Source: Terebella lapidaria
Taxonomy: Eukaryota > Annelida > Polychaeta > Terebellida > Terebellidae
NCBI GenBank assembly: GCA_949152475.1
Contig: OX424569.1
Location: forward strand, 21,365,170-21,429,169
DNA length: 64,000 nucleotides
Reading direction: 5' to 3'
The notes beneath the pieces were generated by a model. The model was not told where the DNA came from. It did no database searches and saw only the letters and a program-made list of their open reading frames with translations. Positions 1 to 13,789 of the stretch are shown one piece after another; the first letter of the stretch is position 1; the number at the start of each line of letters is the position of its first letter. The position numbers were made by a program, and so were the translations under genes.

Positions 1-1300
1 AAAACGCTCTATTTTGGACTTCGACGGCCATTTTCTCAAAAACTGTCTGATCAGTTTTGAGTTTTTAGTTTCAAAAGATTCCCCTCATATACCTCTGTGA
101 TATGTATAAGTTTGGTTGCCCTAAATTCGCCGGTTTCCGTGTGGCGGCCATTTTGAAATTTTGGCGGGTCGGCGAAAAAAAATTTTTTCGCCCCAAATCG
201 CATTACTATCCATTTTGGGCCATTTCTAGGTCAATAAAAAATTTTCACCCTTTGAAAAAAATTTTGGACTTAGAAAATTTTCAGCACTTTTTTCCTTCAT
301 AATGGGAGCTGTCCGGACTGTACTCATAGAACGCTTGAAGATAGAGCTTAGAAATTGGCACTTTCAAATGGAAAGTCATATATGGCGACTTGTGTGGTGA
401 CCTTGAATTTGACCTTGGATGACCTTGAAAGGTCAAAACAGCCATTTTTGGGTCGAAAAATGCTCAAATTTGCACCTGGTCTGTATTTTCTCAAAAACTG
501 TCTGATCAGTTTTGAGATTTTTGCTCAAAAAGATTCCTCTTATATACCTCTGTGACGTGTATAAGTTTGGTTGCCCTAAATTCGCCGGTTTCCGTGTGGC
601 GGCCATTTTTAATTTTTGACGAGTCGGCGAAAAAAAAATTTTTTCGCTCCAAATCGCATTACTATCCATTTTGGGCCATTTCTAGGCAAAAAAAAATTTT
701 CACTCTTTGAAAAGAATGTTGGACTTAGAAAATTTTCGTCACTTTTTTCCTTCATAATGGGAGCTGTCAGGACTGTACTCATAGAACGCTTGAAGATAGA
801 GCTTAGAAATTGGCATTTTCAAATGGGAAGTCATATATGGCGACTTGTGTGGTGACCTTGAATTTGACCTTCGATGACCTTGAAAGGTCAAAACAGCCAT
901 TTTGGGGTCAAAAAATGTCCAGATTTGCCTCTATAGATGAAATGCTTGCAGATAGAGCTCATGTTTGCATTATGAACATATAGGAAGACATATATGGCAC
1001 AACTAATGATGACCTCGAACTTGACGTCAAATGACCTGGAGTCTCAAATGTCTGACTTGGAATGTGTAAATTGACCTGAGCGGCCTAAACGATTCCACCC
1101 AACATATAGAATATCAAATGCCGCACACGTACATGTAATGGTAACATCGAAGTTCATACGGATGACCTTGATTGGTAAATCCCAAGGTCATATGTTTACA
1201 ATGCGAACCTTGATTGGTAAAAGGTCTGTTACCTGCCAATGCTGCCATGGCCAAATTAAAATTGTCCGGTAACCTATCTTAGCCTTTGGGCTAATTTTTT
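1..1300 (+). mobile_element. AGGTTACC-family element, 3' part (body type B)
   Basis: The 5' end lies before the window. The body matches 16,984-18,280 almost base for base and, inverted, 30,448-31,800. It holds two copies of a ~430-bp unit (ATGGCGGCC-like text, an A/T-rich stretch, then TGACCTTGAATTTGACCTT). It ends at 1,262-1,300 with the diagnostic 3' terminus GTCCGGTAACCT followed by a small hairpin TTAGCCTTTGGGCTAA and a T-run. Short reading frames here are not genes. Confidence 0.75.
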
Positions 1301-1659
1301 TTATTGATGCATAACACTCCTCATATGTACCCCTGTGACATGTATGAATTTCGTTGCTCTTGAATCGCTCGAAGTGGGCCATTTTGGGCCCAAACTCGGC
1401 CCAAATGGGACTTTCCCACGTTAAATTCTCCTATCCTTTATAATGGGACACATTAAAGCCTAATATCTCACTTAATATTGAGATTAGAGACTAGGAATCA
1501 ATTGTGCACATATAGGAAATGATATATGCTGAATATTCTCGTGACCTCGAATTTGACCTGTGACCTTGGTTTCAAAGTTAGAGCGGCCGTTTTCGTCGAA
1601 AAATGGCCAATTTTGGACTTTGATGGTCGTTTCCTCAAAATATGTTCAGTAACTTTTTT
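1301..1659 (+). repeat. AGGTTACC-family body (type A) fragment
   Basis: After the preceding 3' terminus the text resumes at ATTGATGCATAACACTCCTC, which in uninterrupted copies follows CAGTAAC plus a T-run. This is a host copy split by a nested element. It holds part of one satellite monomer and the next ATGGCGGCC-like body, and ends again at CAGTAACTTTTTT, where another element is inserted. Confidence 0.6.
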
Positions 1660-1733
1660 AGGTTACCGGACCTATGGTCCGATAACCTATTGGCATGGCG
1701 TTGCGTCCGTCGTCCGTCGTCCGTCGTCGTCCG

Positions 1734-1765
<32 letters not shown>

Positions 1766-3115
1766 CGCATTTTTATCTTTTTTGTTTACGGGCGAATTTT
1801 TCTGAAATTTTGCAGAAAAATACTTAAAAATAATTCAAGAAGGGGGTATTTTTTAGTTTTTTGATTTTCGCTTTTTCTTTAAAATGGCAGCCGTTTTCGA
1901 CGAAAAATGCCTGATTTTGGACTTTGGCGGCCATTTTCTCAAAATCTGTTCAGTAACTTTTTTTCTTTTTGATACATAAGACTCCTCATATGTACTTCTA
2001 TGATGTCTATAAATTTCGTTGCGCTTGAATCGCTCGAAGTGGGCCATTTTGGCCCAAACTCGGCCCAAATGGGACTTTCCCATGTTAAATTCTCCTATGC
2101 TTTATAATGGGACACATTATGCCTAATATCTCACTTGATATTGAGATTAGAGACTAAGAATCAATTGTGGACATATAGGAAATGATATATGCTGAATATT
2201 CTCGTGACCTTGAATTTGACCTCTGACCTCAGTTTCAAGGTCAGAGCACAAAATGGCTTATATCTCGCTTATTATCGACTCTACAGCTTAGGAATCAATT
2301 GTGGACATATAGGAAATAATATATGCTGAATATTCTCGTGACCTTGAATTTGACCTCTGACCACAGTTTCAAGGTCAGAGCACAAAATGGCTTTTATCTC
2401 GCTTATTATCGACTCTACAGCTTAGGAATCAATTGTGGACATATAGGACATGATATATGCTGAATATTCTGATGACCTTGAATTTGACCTTCGAACTCAT
2501 TTTCAAGGTCACAGGACAAAATGGCTAATATCTCGCTTGTTATCGACTTTACAGCTTAGCAATCAATTATGAACATATAGGAAATGATATATGCAGATTA
2601 TTGTCATGACCTTGATTTTGACCTTTGACCTCATTTTCAAGGTCACAGGACAAAATGGCTAATATTTCACTTATTATCGATTTTACAGCTTAGGAATCAA
2701 TTGTGGACATATAGGAAATGATATATGCTGAATATTCTCGTGACCTTGAATTTGACCTCTGACCTCATTTTCAAGGTCCAACGACAAACTGGCTCATATC
2801 TAGCTCCTCTATGGACTGTATGGCTTGGGAATCAATTGTGGACATGATATACAAAATGATATACCTGGTACATTGAATATTTTGATGATCTTGAATTTGA
2901 CCTTTGCCCCTTCATTTTCAAGGCCACAGCACAAAATTGCTAATATCTCTCTGATTATTGAATTTACAGCTTAGCAATCAACTGTGGACATGATATATGC
3001 TTAATGTTATATATGCTGAATATTCTCTTGACCTTGAATTCAACCAGTGACCTGGCTAACATCTAAAATATTAAACATTGTCCGGTAACCTATCTTCGGC
3101 CCTTGGCCTAATTTT
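1660..3115 (+). mobile_element. Complete AGGTTACC-family element (type A)
   Basis: It starts with a hairpin (AGGTTACCGGAC, loop, GTCCGATAACCT), then a GTC/GTCGTC microsatellite (about 1,705-1,765), a T-rich body with AAAATGGC and CAGTAAC plus T-run, and about six or seven 134-bp satellite monomers. It closes with GTCCGGTAACCT and a hairpin at 3,078-3,115. The 5' arm is repeated inverted just before the 3' hairpin. It has no coding capacity. The architecture resembles Helentron-associated (HINE/DINE-like) non-autonomous elements; that assignment is inference. Confidence 0.7.
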
Positions 3116-3884
3116 ATTTTTCATTGATGAAAAACACTCCTCATATGTACCCCTGTGACATGTATAAATTTCGTTTCCCTTGAATCGCTTGAAGTGGGCC
3201 ATTTTGGGCCCAAACTCGGCCCAAATGTGACTTTCCCATGTTAAATTTTCCTATGCTTTATAATGGGACACATTAAGCCTAATATCTCACTTAATACTGA
3301 AATTAGAGACTAGGAATGAATTGTGGACATATAGGAAATGATATATGCTGAATATTCTCATGACCTTGAATTTGACCTTTGGACAAAAGACCTTTGTCAC
3401 AGGACAAAATTGCTAATATCTCGCTTATTATCGACTTTACAGCTTAGGAATCAATTGTGAACATATCGGAAATGATATATGCTGAATATTCTCATGACCT
3501 TGAATTTGACCTTTGACCTCATTTTCAAGGTCACAGGACAAATTGGCCCATATCTTGCTTATTAGCGACTTTACAGCTTAGGAATCAATTGTGAACATAT
3601 AGGAAATGATATATGCTGAAAATTCTCATGACCTTGAATTTGACCTTTGACCTCATTTTCAAGGTCACAGGACAAAATGGCCAATATCTTGCTTATTAGC
3701 GCCTTTACAGCTTGGAAATCGATTGTGAACATATAGGAAATGATATATGCTGAATATTCTAGTGACCTTGAATTTGACTTTTGACCTCATTTTCAAGGTC
3801 AATAGTACAAAATGGCTAATATCTCGCTTATTATCGACTTTACAGCTTAGGAATCAATTGTGAACATATAGGAAATGATATATT
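3116..3884 (+). repeat. Type A body plus 134-bp satellite array
   Basis: The host copy resumes at ATTGATGAAAAACACTCC and continues into about five satellite monomers (GACCTTGAATTTGACC / AATGGCTAATATCTCGC / GGAATCAATTGTGAACAT). A new AGGTTACC start interrupts it at 3,885 inside the GATATAT of a monomer. Confidence 0.7.
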
Positions 3885-6645
3885 AGGTTACCAGACCTAT
3901 GGTCCGATAACCTATTGGCATGACGTTGCGTCCGTCGTCTGTCGTCGTCCGTCGTCGTCGTCCACATTTTTATCTTTTTTGTTTACGGGCGAATTTTTCT
4001 GAAATTTTGCACAAAAATACTTAAAAATAATTCAAGAGGGAACTATTTTTTAGTTTTTTGATTTTCGCATTTTTTTCAAAATGGCGGCCGTTTTCGACGA
4101 AAAATGCCTGATTTTGGACTTTGGCGGCCATTTTCTCAAAATCTGTTCAGTAACTTTTTTAGGTTGCCGGACCTATGGTCCGATAACCTATTGCCATGGC
4201 GTTGCGTCCGGCGTCCGTCCGTCCGTCGTCGTCGGCGGCGGCGTCGTCGTCGTCGTCGTCCGTCCACATTTTTATCTTATCTTTAAAGTTTACAGTCCAA
4301 TCTTTCTGAAAATTTGGGAAAAGATACCTTAAAATAATTTGAGGAGGTATTTTTTATTTTTTTTATTTTTTTCAAAATGGCGGCCATTTTCGTCGAAAAA
4401 CGGTCAATTTTGAACTTTGGCGGCCATTTTCTCAAAAACTGTCTGATCAGATTTGAGATTTTTGTTTCAAAAGATTCTCGTTATGTACCTCTGTGATGTG
4501 TATAAGTTTGGTTGCCCTTGAATCGCCGGTCTGCGTATGGCGGCCATTTTGAATTTTCGGCGGGTCGACGAAAAAAAAAAATTTTGGCCCAAATCGCATT
4601 ACTATCCATTTTGGGCCATTTCTAGGCAAAAAAAAATTTTCACCCTTTGAAAAAAATTTTGGACTTTGAAAATTTTCGGCACTTTTTTCCTTCATAATGG
4701 GAGCTGCCAGGACTGTACTCATAGAACGCTTGAAGATAGAGCTTAGAAATTGGCACTTTCAAATGGGAAGTCATATATGGCGACTTGAATTTGACCTTTG
4801 ATGACCTTGAAAGGTCAAAACAACCATTTTGGGGTAAAAAAATGCCCAGATTTGCCTCTACACATGAAATGCTTGTAGATAGAGCTCAAGTTTGCATTAT
4901 GAGCATATAGGAAGTCATATATGGAACAACTGATGATGACCTTGACCTTGACCTCAGATGACCTTGAGTGCTAAATGTCCTATGTGAAATGTGTAAATAA
5001 GCCATCGAGGCTTAAACACTTGCACATACAGATTAGGATTGTGTATAAGCTTACAAGAAGTCATGTATTTATAGCACATCTCTTGGAGACCTTGAATTTG
5101 ACTTTATATATGACCTTGAAATCCAAATCTCACAACCTTGCCTGACCTGACATGTGTAAATTGGCCTCTACAGACAAAATACTTGTTGATAGAGCTTATA
5201 TGTTTGTATTATGAACATATATGAAGTCATATGCAGCATACCTAATGGTGATATTGCAGTTCACAAAGATGACCTTGATTGGAAAATCTCAAAGTCATAT
5301 GTCACTTGCAATGCTTAAAGTGATGTTGGCAGGAAAACTATTTTTTCCAAATCAATTACATATATGCCTGTGGTCTCAGAATAATAGGTTACAAAACAAA
5401 CTTTGCTTGATCAAATGGATAAATCAAGCATATGACAGTACTAGCAGCCGCTTTTTTTTGTTTTGTGCGCCACTCAGAGTTACCTCTGACTTAACCTAGT
5501 TCACGCTCGATTGGCTCGAACATACACGAGTAAGCTGGAATCGCACTGTGTCACGGTATACAAAGCACCGAGAATGGCGGTAATGTAAACAAACTCAAAA
5601 TATCTCCACCAGAAACTCGAAACGAAATCTATTAGAAAGGGGCGTCTGTTTGGGCATACAAGTGCAGATATATAACTGTTATGTTTTCTTCGTTCGATCA
5701 GAAACATATGGAAAAATCCATTTAACTTACTGCCAATATCGGTAACCTATCTTAGCCCTTGGGCTAATTTTTTCTTTTTGATACATAAGACTCCTCGTAT
5801 GTACTCCTATGATGTCTATTAATTTTGTTGCGCTTGAATCGCTCGAAGTGGGCCATTTTGGCCCAAACTCGGCCCAAATGGGACTTTCCCATGTTAAATT
5901 CTCCTATGCTTTATAATGGGACACATTATGCCTAATATCTCACTTGATATTGAGATTAGAGACTAGGAATCAATTGTGGACATATAGGAAATGATATATG
6001 CTGAATATTCTCGTGACCTTGAATTTGACCCCTGACCTCAGTTTCAAGGTCAGAGCACAAAATGGCTTATATCTCGCTTATTATCGGCTCTACAGCTTAG
6101 GAATCAATTGTGGACATATAGGAAATAATATATGCTGAATATTCTCGTGACCTTGAATTTGACCTCTGACCTCAGTTTCAAGGTCAGAGCACAAAATGGC
6201 TTATATCTCGCTTATTATCGACTCTACAGCTTAGAAATCAATTGTGGACATATAGGAAATGATATATGCTGAATATTCTGATGATCTTGAATTTGACCTT
6301 TGACCCCATTTTCAAGGTCATATGACAAAATGGCTAATATCTCGCTTGTTATCGACTTTAAAGCTTAGGAATCAGTTATGAACATATAGGAAATGATATA
6401 TGCAGATTATTGTCATGACCTTGAATTTGACCTTTGCTTTCATTTTCAAGGCTACAGCAAAAAATTGCTGATATATCTCTCTGATTATTGAATTTACAGC
6501 TTAGCAATCAACTGTGGACATGATATATGCTTAATATTATATATGCTGAATATTCTCTTGACCTTGAATTTAACCATTGACCTGGCTAACATCTAAAATA
6601 TTAAACATTGTCCGGTAACCTATCTTTGGCCCTCGGCCTAATTTT
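3885..6645 (+). mobile_element. AGGTTACC-family element with nested copy
   Basis: The 5' hairpin is at 3,885 and the type A body ends at CAGTAACTTTTTT, where the 4,161-5,772 element sits. The body resumes near 5,775 (TTTTTGATACATAAGACTCC), runs through satellite monomers and ends with GTCCGGTAACCT plus hairpin at 6,607-6,645. Pairing the 3,885 start with this end is inferred from order only. Confidence 0.55.
4161..5772 (+). mobile_element. Complete AGGTTACC-family element (type B)
   Basis: The start AGGTTGCCGGAC hairpin is followed by a GTC-rich tract at 4,206-4,262, a type B body and ~700 bp not seen in type A copies (5,000-5,740). It ends with CGGTAACCT and the TTAGCCCTTGGGCTAA hairpin at 5,744-5,772. 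Inserted at the CAGTAAC T-run of its host. A near-identical copy lies at 11,308-12,916. Confidence 0.7.
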
Positions 6646-8455
6646 TTCTTATTCATGCACAACACTCCTCATATGAACCCCTGTGACATGTATAAATTTC
6701 GTTGCCCTTGAATCGCTCTAAGTGGGCCATTCTTGGCCCAAGCTCGGCCCGAATGGGACTTTCCCTTCTTAAATTCTCCTATGCTTTATAAAGGGACACA
6801 TTAAGCCTAATATCTCACTTAATATTGAGATTAGAGATTAGGAATCAATTGTGGACATATAGGAAATGATATATGCTAAATATTCTCGTCACCTTAAATT
6901 TGACCTTTGACCTCAGTTTTAAGGTCAGAGAACAAAATGACTAATATCTCGCTTATTATTGACTTTACAGTTTAGGAATCAATTGTGGACATATAGGAAT
7001 TGATATATGCCGAATATTCTGATGACCTTGAATTTGACCTTTGACCTCATTTTCAAGGTCACAGGACAAAATGGCTAATATCTTTATTCTTATCGACTTT
7101 ACAGCTTAGGAATCAATTATGAACATATAGGAAATGATATATGCAGATTATTGTCATGACCTTGAATTTGACCTTTGACCTCATTTTCAAGGTCACAGGA
7201 CAAAATGGCTAATACCTCACTTATTATCGACTTTACAGCTTAGGAATCAATTGTGGACATATAGGAAATGATATATGCCGAATATTCTTGTGACCTTGAA
7301 GTTGACCTCTGACCTCGGTTTCAAGGTCAGAGCACAGAATGGCTATTATCTCATTCATTATCGACTTTACAGCTTAGGAATCAATTGTGGACATATAGGA
7401 AACGATATATGCCAAATATTCTGATGATGTTGATTTTGATTTGACCTGATTTTCAAGGTCACATAACAAAATGGCCAATATCGCACTTATTATCGATTTT
7501 ACAGCTTAGGAATCAATTGTGGACATATAGGAAATTATATATGCTGAATATTCTGATAACTTTGAATTTGAACTTTGATCTCATTTTCAAGGTCACAGGA
7601 CAAAATGGCTAATATCTCTCTTATTATCGATTTTACAGCTTAGGGATCAATTGTGGACATATAGGAAATGATATATGCTGAATATTCTCGTGATTTCGAA
7701 TTTGACCTCTGACCTCAATTTCAAGGTCAGAGCTCAAAATGGCTGATATCTCGCTTATTATCGACTCTACAGCTTAGGAATCAATTGTGGACATATAGGA
7801 AATGATATATGCTGAATATTCTGATGACCTTGAATTTGACCTTTGACGGCATTTTCAAGGTCATAGGACAGAATGGCTAATATCTCGCTTGTTATCGACT
7901 TTACAGCTTAGGAATCAGTTATGAACATATATAGGAAATGATAAATGCAGATTATTGTCATGACTTTGAATTTGACCTTTGACCTCATTTTCAAGGTCAC
8001 AGGACAAAATGGCTAATATCTCACTCATTATCGATTTTACAGCTTAGGAATCAATTGTGGACATATAGGAAATGATATATGCTGAATATTCTCGTGACCT
8101 TGAATTTGACCTCTGACCTCATTTTCAAGGTCCAAGGACAAACTGGCTCTTATCTTGCTCCTCTATTGACTGTATGGCTTGGGAATCAATTGTGGACATA
8201 GAACATGATATACATTGAATATTTTGATGACCTTGAATTTGACCTTTGTCTAAATTTTCAAGGCCACAGCACAAAATTGCTAATATCTCTCTGATTATTG
8301 AATTTACAGCTTAGCAATCAACTGGGGACATGATATACGCTTAATATTATATATGCTGAATATTCTCTTGACCTTGAATTTAACCAGTGACCTGGCTAAC
8401 ATCTAGAATATTAAACATTGTCCGGTAACCTATCTTTGGCCCTTGGCCTAATTTT
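6646..8455 (+). repeat. 134-bp satellite array ending in AGGTTACC 3' terminus
   Basis: The type A body resumes (TTATTCATGCACAACACTCC) and is followed by about a dozen 134-bp monomers with moderate divergence. A degenerate terminal section (8,190-8,400) leads to GTCCGGTAACCT and hairpin at 8,418-8,455. Confidence 0.7.
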
Positions 8456-11031
8456 TCAAAATGGCGGCCGTTTTCGTCGAAAAATGGCCAATTTTGGACT
8501 TTGGCGGTCGTTTTCTCAAAATCTGTTCAGTAACTTTTTAGGTTTCCGGACCTATGGTCCGATAACCTATTGGCATGGCGTTGCGTCCGTCGTCCGTCGT
8601 CGTCCACTTTTTTTATCTTTTTTGTCTACGGGCGAATTTTTCTGAAATTTTGCAGAAAAATACTTAAAAATAATTCAAGAAGGAGGTATTTTTTAGTTTT
8701 TTTATTTTCGCTTTTTCTTCAAAATGGCGGCCGTTTTCGACGAAAAAGGCCTGATTTTGGACTTTGGCGGCCATTTTCTCAAAATCTGTTCAGTAACTTT
8801 TTTTCTCTTTGAAACATAAGACTCCTCATATGTACTTCTAGGATGTCTATAAATTTCGTTGCGCTTGAATCGCTCAAAGTGTGTCATTTTGGCCCAAACT
8901 CGGCCCAAATGGGACTTTCCCATGTCAAATTCTCCTATGCTTTATAATGGGACACATTAAAACCTAATATCTCACTTAATATTGAGATTAGAGACTAGGA
9001 ATCAATTGTGGACATATAGGAAATGATATATGCTGAATATTGTCGTGACCTTGAATTTGACCTCTGACTTTGGTTTCAAGGTCAGAGTGGCCGTTTTCGT
9101 CGAAAAATGGCCAATTTTGGACTTCGACGGTCGTTTTCTCAAAATCTGTTCAGTAACTTTTTTTCTTATTGATGCATGACACTCCTCCTATGTACCGCTG
9201 TGACATGTATTAATTTCGTTGCCCTTGAATCGCTCGAAGTGGGCCATTTTGGGCCCAAACTCAGCCCAAATGGGACATTCCCATGTTAAATTCTCCTATG
9301 CTTTATAATGGGACACATTAAGCCTAATATCTCACTTAATATTGAAATTAGAGACTAGGAATGAATTGTGGACGCAACGCCATGCTTTACAGCTTAGGAA
9401 TCAGTTGTGAACATATAGGAAATGATATATGCTGAATATTTTCGTGACCTTGAATTTGACCTTTGACCTCATTTCCAAGGTCGCAGGACAAAATTGCTAA
9501 TATCTCGCTTATTATCGACTTTACAGCTTAGGAATCAATTGTGAACATATAGGAAATGATATATGCTGAATATTCTCGTGGCCTTGAATTTGAGCTTTGA
9601 CGTCATTTTCAAGGTCACAGGACAAAATGGCCAATATCTTGCTTATCAGCGACTTTACAGCTTAGGAATCGATTGTGAACATATAGGAAATGATATATGC
9701 TGAAAATTCTCGTGACCTTGAATTTGACCTTTGACCTCATTTTCAAGGTCACAGGACAAAATGGCTAATATCTCGCTTATTATCGACTTTACAACTTAGG
9801 AATCAATTGTGAACATATAGGAAATGATATATGCTGAATATTCTCGTGACCTTGAATTTGACATTTGACCTCATTTTCAAGGTCACATGACAAAATGGCT
9901 AATATCTCGCTTATTATCGACTTCACAGTTTAGGAATCAATTGTGAACATATAGGAAATGATATATGCTGAATATTTTCATGACCTTGAATTTGACCCTG
10001 ACCTCATTTCCAAGGTCACAGGACAAAATTGCTAATATCTCGCTTATTATCGACTTTACAGCTTAGGAATCAATCGTGAACATAGAGGAAATGATATATG
10101 CTGAATATTCTCATGACCTTGAATTTGACCTTTGACCTGATTTTCAAGGTCACAGGACAAATTGGCCAATATCTTGCTTATTAGCGACTTTACAGCTTAG
10201 GAATCAATTGTGAACATATAGGAAATGATATATGCTGAAAATTCTCGTGACCTTGAATTTGACCTCATTTTCAAGGTCACATTACAAAATGGCAATATCT
10301 TGCTTATCAGCGACTTAACAGCTTAGAAATCAATTGTGAACATATAGGAAATGATATATGCTGAAAATTCTCATGACCTTGAATTTGACCTTTGACCTCA
10401 TTTTCAAGGTCACAGGACAAAACGGCCAATATCTTGCTTATTAGCGACTTTACAGCTTAGGAATCAATTGTGAACATATAGGAAATGATATATGCTGAAA
10501 ATTCTCATGACCTTGAATTTGACCTTTGACCTCATTTTCAAGGTCACATGACAAAATGGCTAATATCTCGCTTATTGTCGACTTTACAGCTTAGGAATCA
10601 ATTGTGAACATATAGGAAATGATATATGCTGAATATTCTCATGACCTTGAATTTGACCTTTGACATCATTTCCAAGGTCACAGGACAAAATTGCTAATAT
10701 CTCGCTTATTATCGACTTTACAGCTTAGGAATCAATTGTGAACATATAGGAAATGATATATGCTGAATATTCTCATGACCTTGAATTTGACCTTTGACCT
10801 CATTTTCAAGGTCACAGGACAAAATGGCCAATATCTTGCTTATTAGCGCCTTTACAGCTTGGAAATCGATTGTGAACATATAGGAAATGATATATGCTGA
10901 ATATTCTAGTGATCTTGAATTTGACTTTTGACCTCATTTTCAAGGTCAATAGTACAAAATGGCTAATATCTCGCTTATTATCGACTTTACAGCTTAGGAA
11001 TCAATTGTGAACATATAGGAAATGATATATT
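8456..11031 (+). mobile_element. AGGTTACC-family 5' end with long satellite array
   Basis: A fragment of body text (8,456-8,539) ends at the CAGTAAC T-run. A new element begins at 8,540 with AGGTTTCCGGAC, a short GTC tract and type A body; the body is repeated twice (to ~9,360). Then come about twelve well-conserved 134-bp monomers, cut at 11,032 by the next AGGTTACC start. Near 9,373 the text GGACGCAACGCCATG is an inverted scrap of the family's 5' end inside a monomer. Confidence 0.65.
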
Positions 11032-11369
11032 AGGTTACCGGACCTATGGTCCGATAACCTATTGGCATGACGTTGCGTCCGTCGTCTGTCGTCGTCCGTC
11101 GTCGTCGTCCACATTTTTATCTTTTTTGTTTACGGGCGAATTTTTCTGAAATTTTGCACAAAAATACTTAAAAATAATTCAAGAGGGAACTATTTTTTAG
11201 TTTTTTGATTTTCGCATTTTTTTCAAAATGGCGGCCGTTTTCGACGAAAAATGCCTGATTTTGGACTTTGGCGGCCATTTTCTCAAAATCTGTTCAGTAA
11301 CTTTTTTAGGTTGCCGGACCTATGGTCCGATAACCTATTGCCATGGCGTTGCGTCCGGCGTCCGTCCGT

Positions 11370-11400
<31 letters not shown>

Positions 11401-13789
11401 GGTCCGTCCACATTTTTATCTTATCTTTAAAGTTTACAGTCCAATCTTTCTGAAAATTTGGGAAAAGATACCTTAAAATAATTTGAGGAGGTATTTTTTA
11501 TTTTTTTTATTTTTTTCAAAATGGCGGCCATTTTCGTCGAAAAACGGTCAATTTTGAACTTTGGCGGCCATTTTCTCAAAAACTGTCTGATCAGATTTGA
11601 GATTTTTGTTTCAAAAGATTCTCGTTATGTACCTCTGTGATGTGTATAAGTTTGGTTGCCCTTGAATCGCCGGTCTGCGTATGGCGGCCATTTTGAATTT
11701 TCGGCGGGTCGACGAAAAAAAAAATTTTTGGCCCAAATCGCATTACTATCCATTTTGGGCCATTTCTAGGCAAAAAAAAATTTTCATCCTTTGAAAAAAA
11801 TTTTGGACTTAGAAAATTTTCGGCACTTTTTTCCTTCATAATGGGAGCTGCCAGGACTGTACTCATAGAACGCTTGAAGATAGAGCTTAGAAATTGGCAC
11901 TTTCAAATGGGAAGTCATATATGGCGACTTGAATTTGACCTTTGATGACCTTGAAAGGTCAAAACAACCATTTTGGGGTAAAAAAATGCCCAGATTTGCC
12001 TCTACACATGAAATGCTTGTAGATAGAGCTCAAGTTTGCATTATGAGCATATAGGAAGTCATATATGGAACAACTGATGATGACCTTGACCTTGACCTCA
12101 GATGACCTTGAGTGCTAAATGTCCTATGTGAAATGTGTAAATAAGCCATCGAGGCTTAAACACTTGCACATACAGATTAGGATTGTGTATAAGCTTACAA
12201 GAAGTCATGTATTTATAGCACATCTCTTGGAGACCTTGAATTTGACTTTATATATGACCTTGAAATCCAAATCTCACAACCTTGCCTGACCTGACATGTG
12301 TAAATTGGCCTCTACAGACAAAATACTTGTTGATAGAGCTTATATGTTTGTATTATGAACATATATGAAGTCATATGCAGCATACCTAATGGTGATATTG
12401 CAGTTCACAAAGATGACCTTGATTGGAAAATCTCAAAGTCATATGTCACTTGCAATGCTTAAAGTGATGTTGGCAGGAAAACTATTTTTTCCAAATCAAT
12501 TACATATATGCCTGTGGTCTCAGAATAATAGGTTACAAAACAAACTTTGCTTGATCAAATGGATAAATCAAGCATATGACAGTACTAGCAGCCGCTTTTT
12601 TTTGTTTTGTGCGCCACTCAGAGTTACCTCTGACTTAACCTAGTTCACGCTCGATTGGCTCGAACATACACGAGTAAGCTGGAATCGCACTGTGTCACGG
12701 TATACAAAGCACCGAGAATGGCGGTAATGTAAACAAACTCAAAATATCTCCACCAGAAACTCGAAACGAAATCTATTAGAAAGGGGCGTCTGTTTGCGCA
12801 TACAAGTGCAGATATATAACTGTTATGTTTTCTTCGTTCGATCAGAAACATATGGAAAAATCCATTTAACTTACTGCCAATATCGGTAACCTATCTTAGC
12901 CCTTGGGCTAATTTTTTCTTTTTGATACATAAGACTCCTCGTATGTACTCCTATGATGTCTATTAATTTTGTTGCGCTTGAATCGCTCGAAGTGGGCCAT
13001 TTTGGCCCAAACTCGGCCCAAATGGGACTTTCCCATGTTAAATTCTCCTATGCTTTATAATGGGACACATTATGCCTAATATCTCACTTGATATTGAGAT
13101 TAGAGACTAGGAATCAATTGTGGACATATAGGAAATGATATATGCTGAATATTCTCGTGACCTTGAATTTGACCCCTGACCTCAGTTTCAAGGTCAGAGC
13201 ACAAAATGGCTTATATCTCGCTTATTATCGGCTCTACAGCTTAGGAATCAATTGTGGACATATAGGAAATAATATATGCTGAATATTCTCGTGACCTTGA
13301 ATTTGACCTCTGACCTCAGTTTCAAGGTCAGAGCACAAAATGGCTTATATCTCGCTTATTATCGACTCTACAGCTTAGAAATCAATTGTGGACATATAGG
13401 AAATGATATATGCTGAATATTCTGATGATCTTGAATTTGACCTTTGACCCCATTTTCAAGGTCATATGACAAAATGGCTAATATCTCGCTTGTTATCGAC
13501 TTTAAAGCTTAGGAATCAGTTATGAACATATAGGAAATGATATATGCAGATTATTGTCATGACCTTGAATTTGACCTTTGCTTTCATTTTCAAGGCTACA
13601 GCAAAAAATTGCTGATATATCTCTCTGATTATTGAATTTACAGCTTAGCAATCAACTGTGGACATGATATATGCTTAATATTATATATGCTGAATATTCT
13701 CTTGACCTTGAATTTAACCATTGACCTGGCTAACATCTAAAATATTAAACATTGTCCGGTAACCTATCTTTGGCCCTCGGCCTAATTTT
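11032..13789 (+). mobile_element. AGGTTACC-family element with nested copy (duplicate)
   Basis: Duplicate of 3,885-6,645: same 5' hairpin, same nested type B element, same 3' terminus (13,751-13,789), with few substitutions. Confidence 0.6.
11308..12916 (+). mobile_element. Complete AGGTTACC-family element (type B, duplicate)
   Basis: Duplicate of 4,161-5,772. It differs by a slightly different GTC microsatellite (11,372-11,402) and isolated substitutions. It ends with CGGTAACCT plus TTAGCCCTTGGGCTAA. Confidence 0.7.

Larger units (their letters stand above)
3610..7690 (+). repeat. Segmental duplication, copy 1
   Basis: This ~4.1-kb stretch recurs about 7,144-7,147 bp downstream (10,757-14,834) with only scattered single-base differences and a 3-bp length change in the GTC microsatellite near 4,230/11,375. 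Both copies contain the same nested type B element, so the duplication is younger than that insertion. Confidence 0.85.

Noticed and set aside
1526..1864. 112-codon frame with poly-Val stretch (and similar frames at 4,081 and 11,228)
   Set aside because: The poly-Val/Arg runs are translations of the GTC microsatellite at the 5' end of AGGTTACC elements.
5221..5499. 92-codon frame repeated at 12,365-12,643
   Set aside because: Identity comes from the segmental duplication of non-coding element sequence, not from selection on protein; no domain visible.
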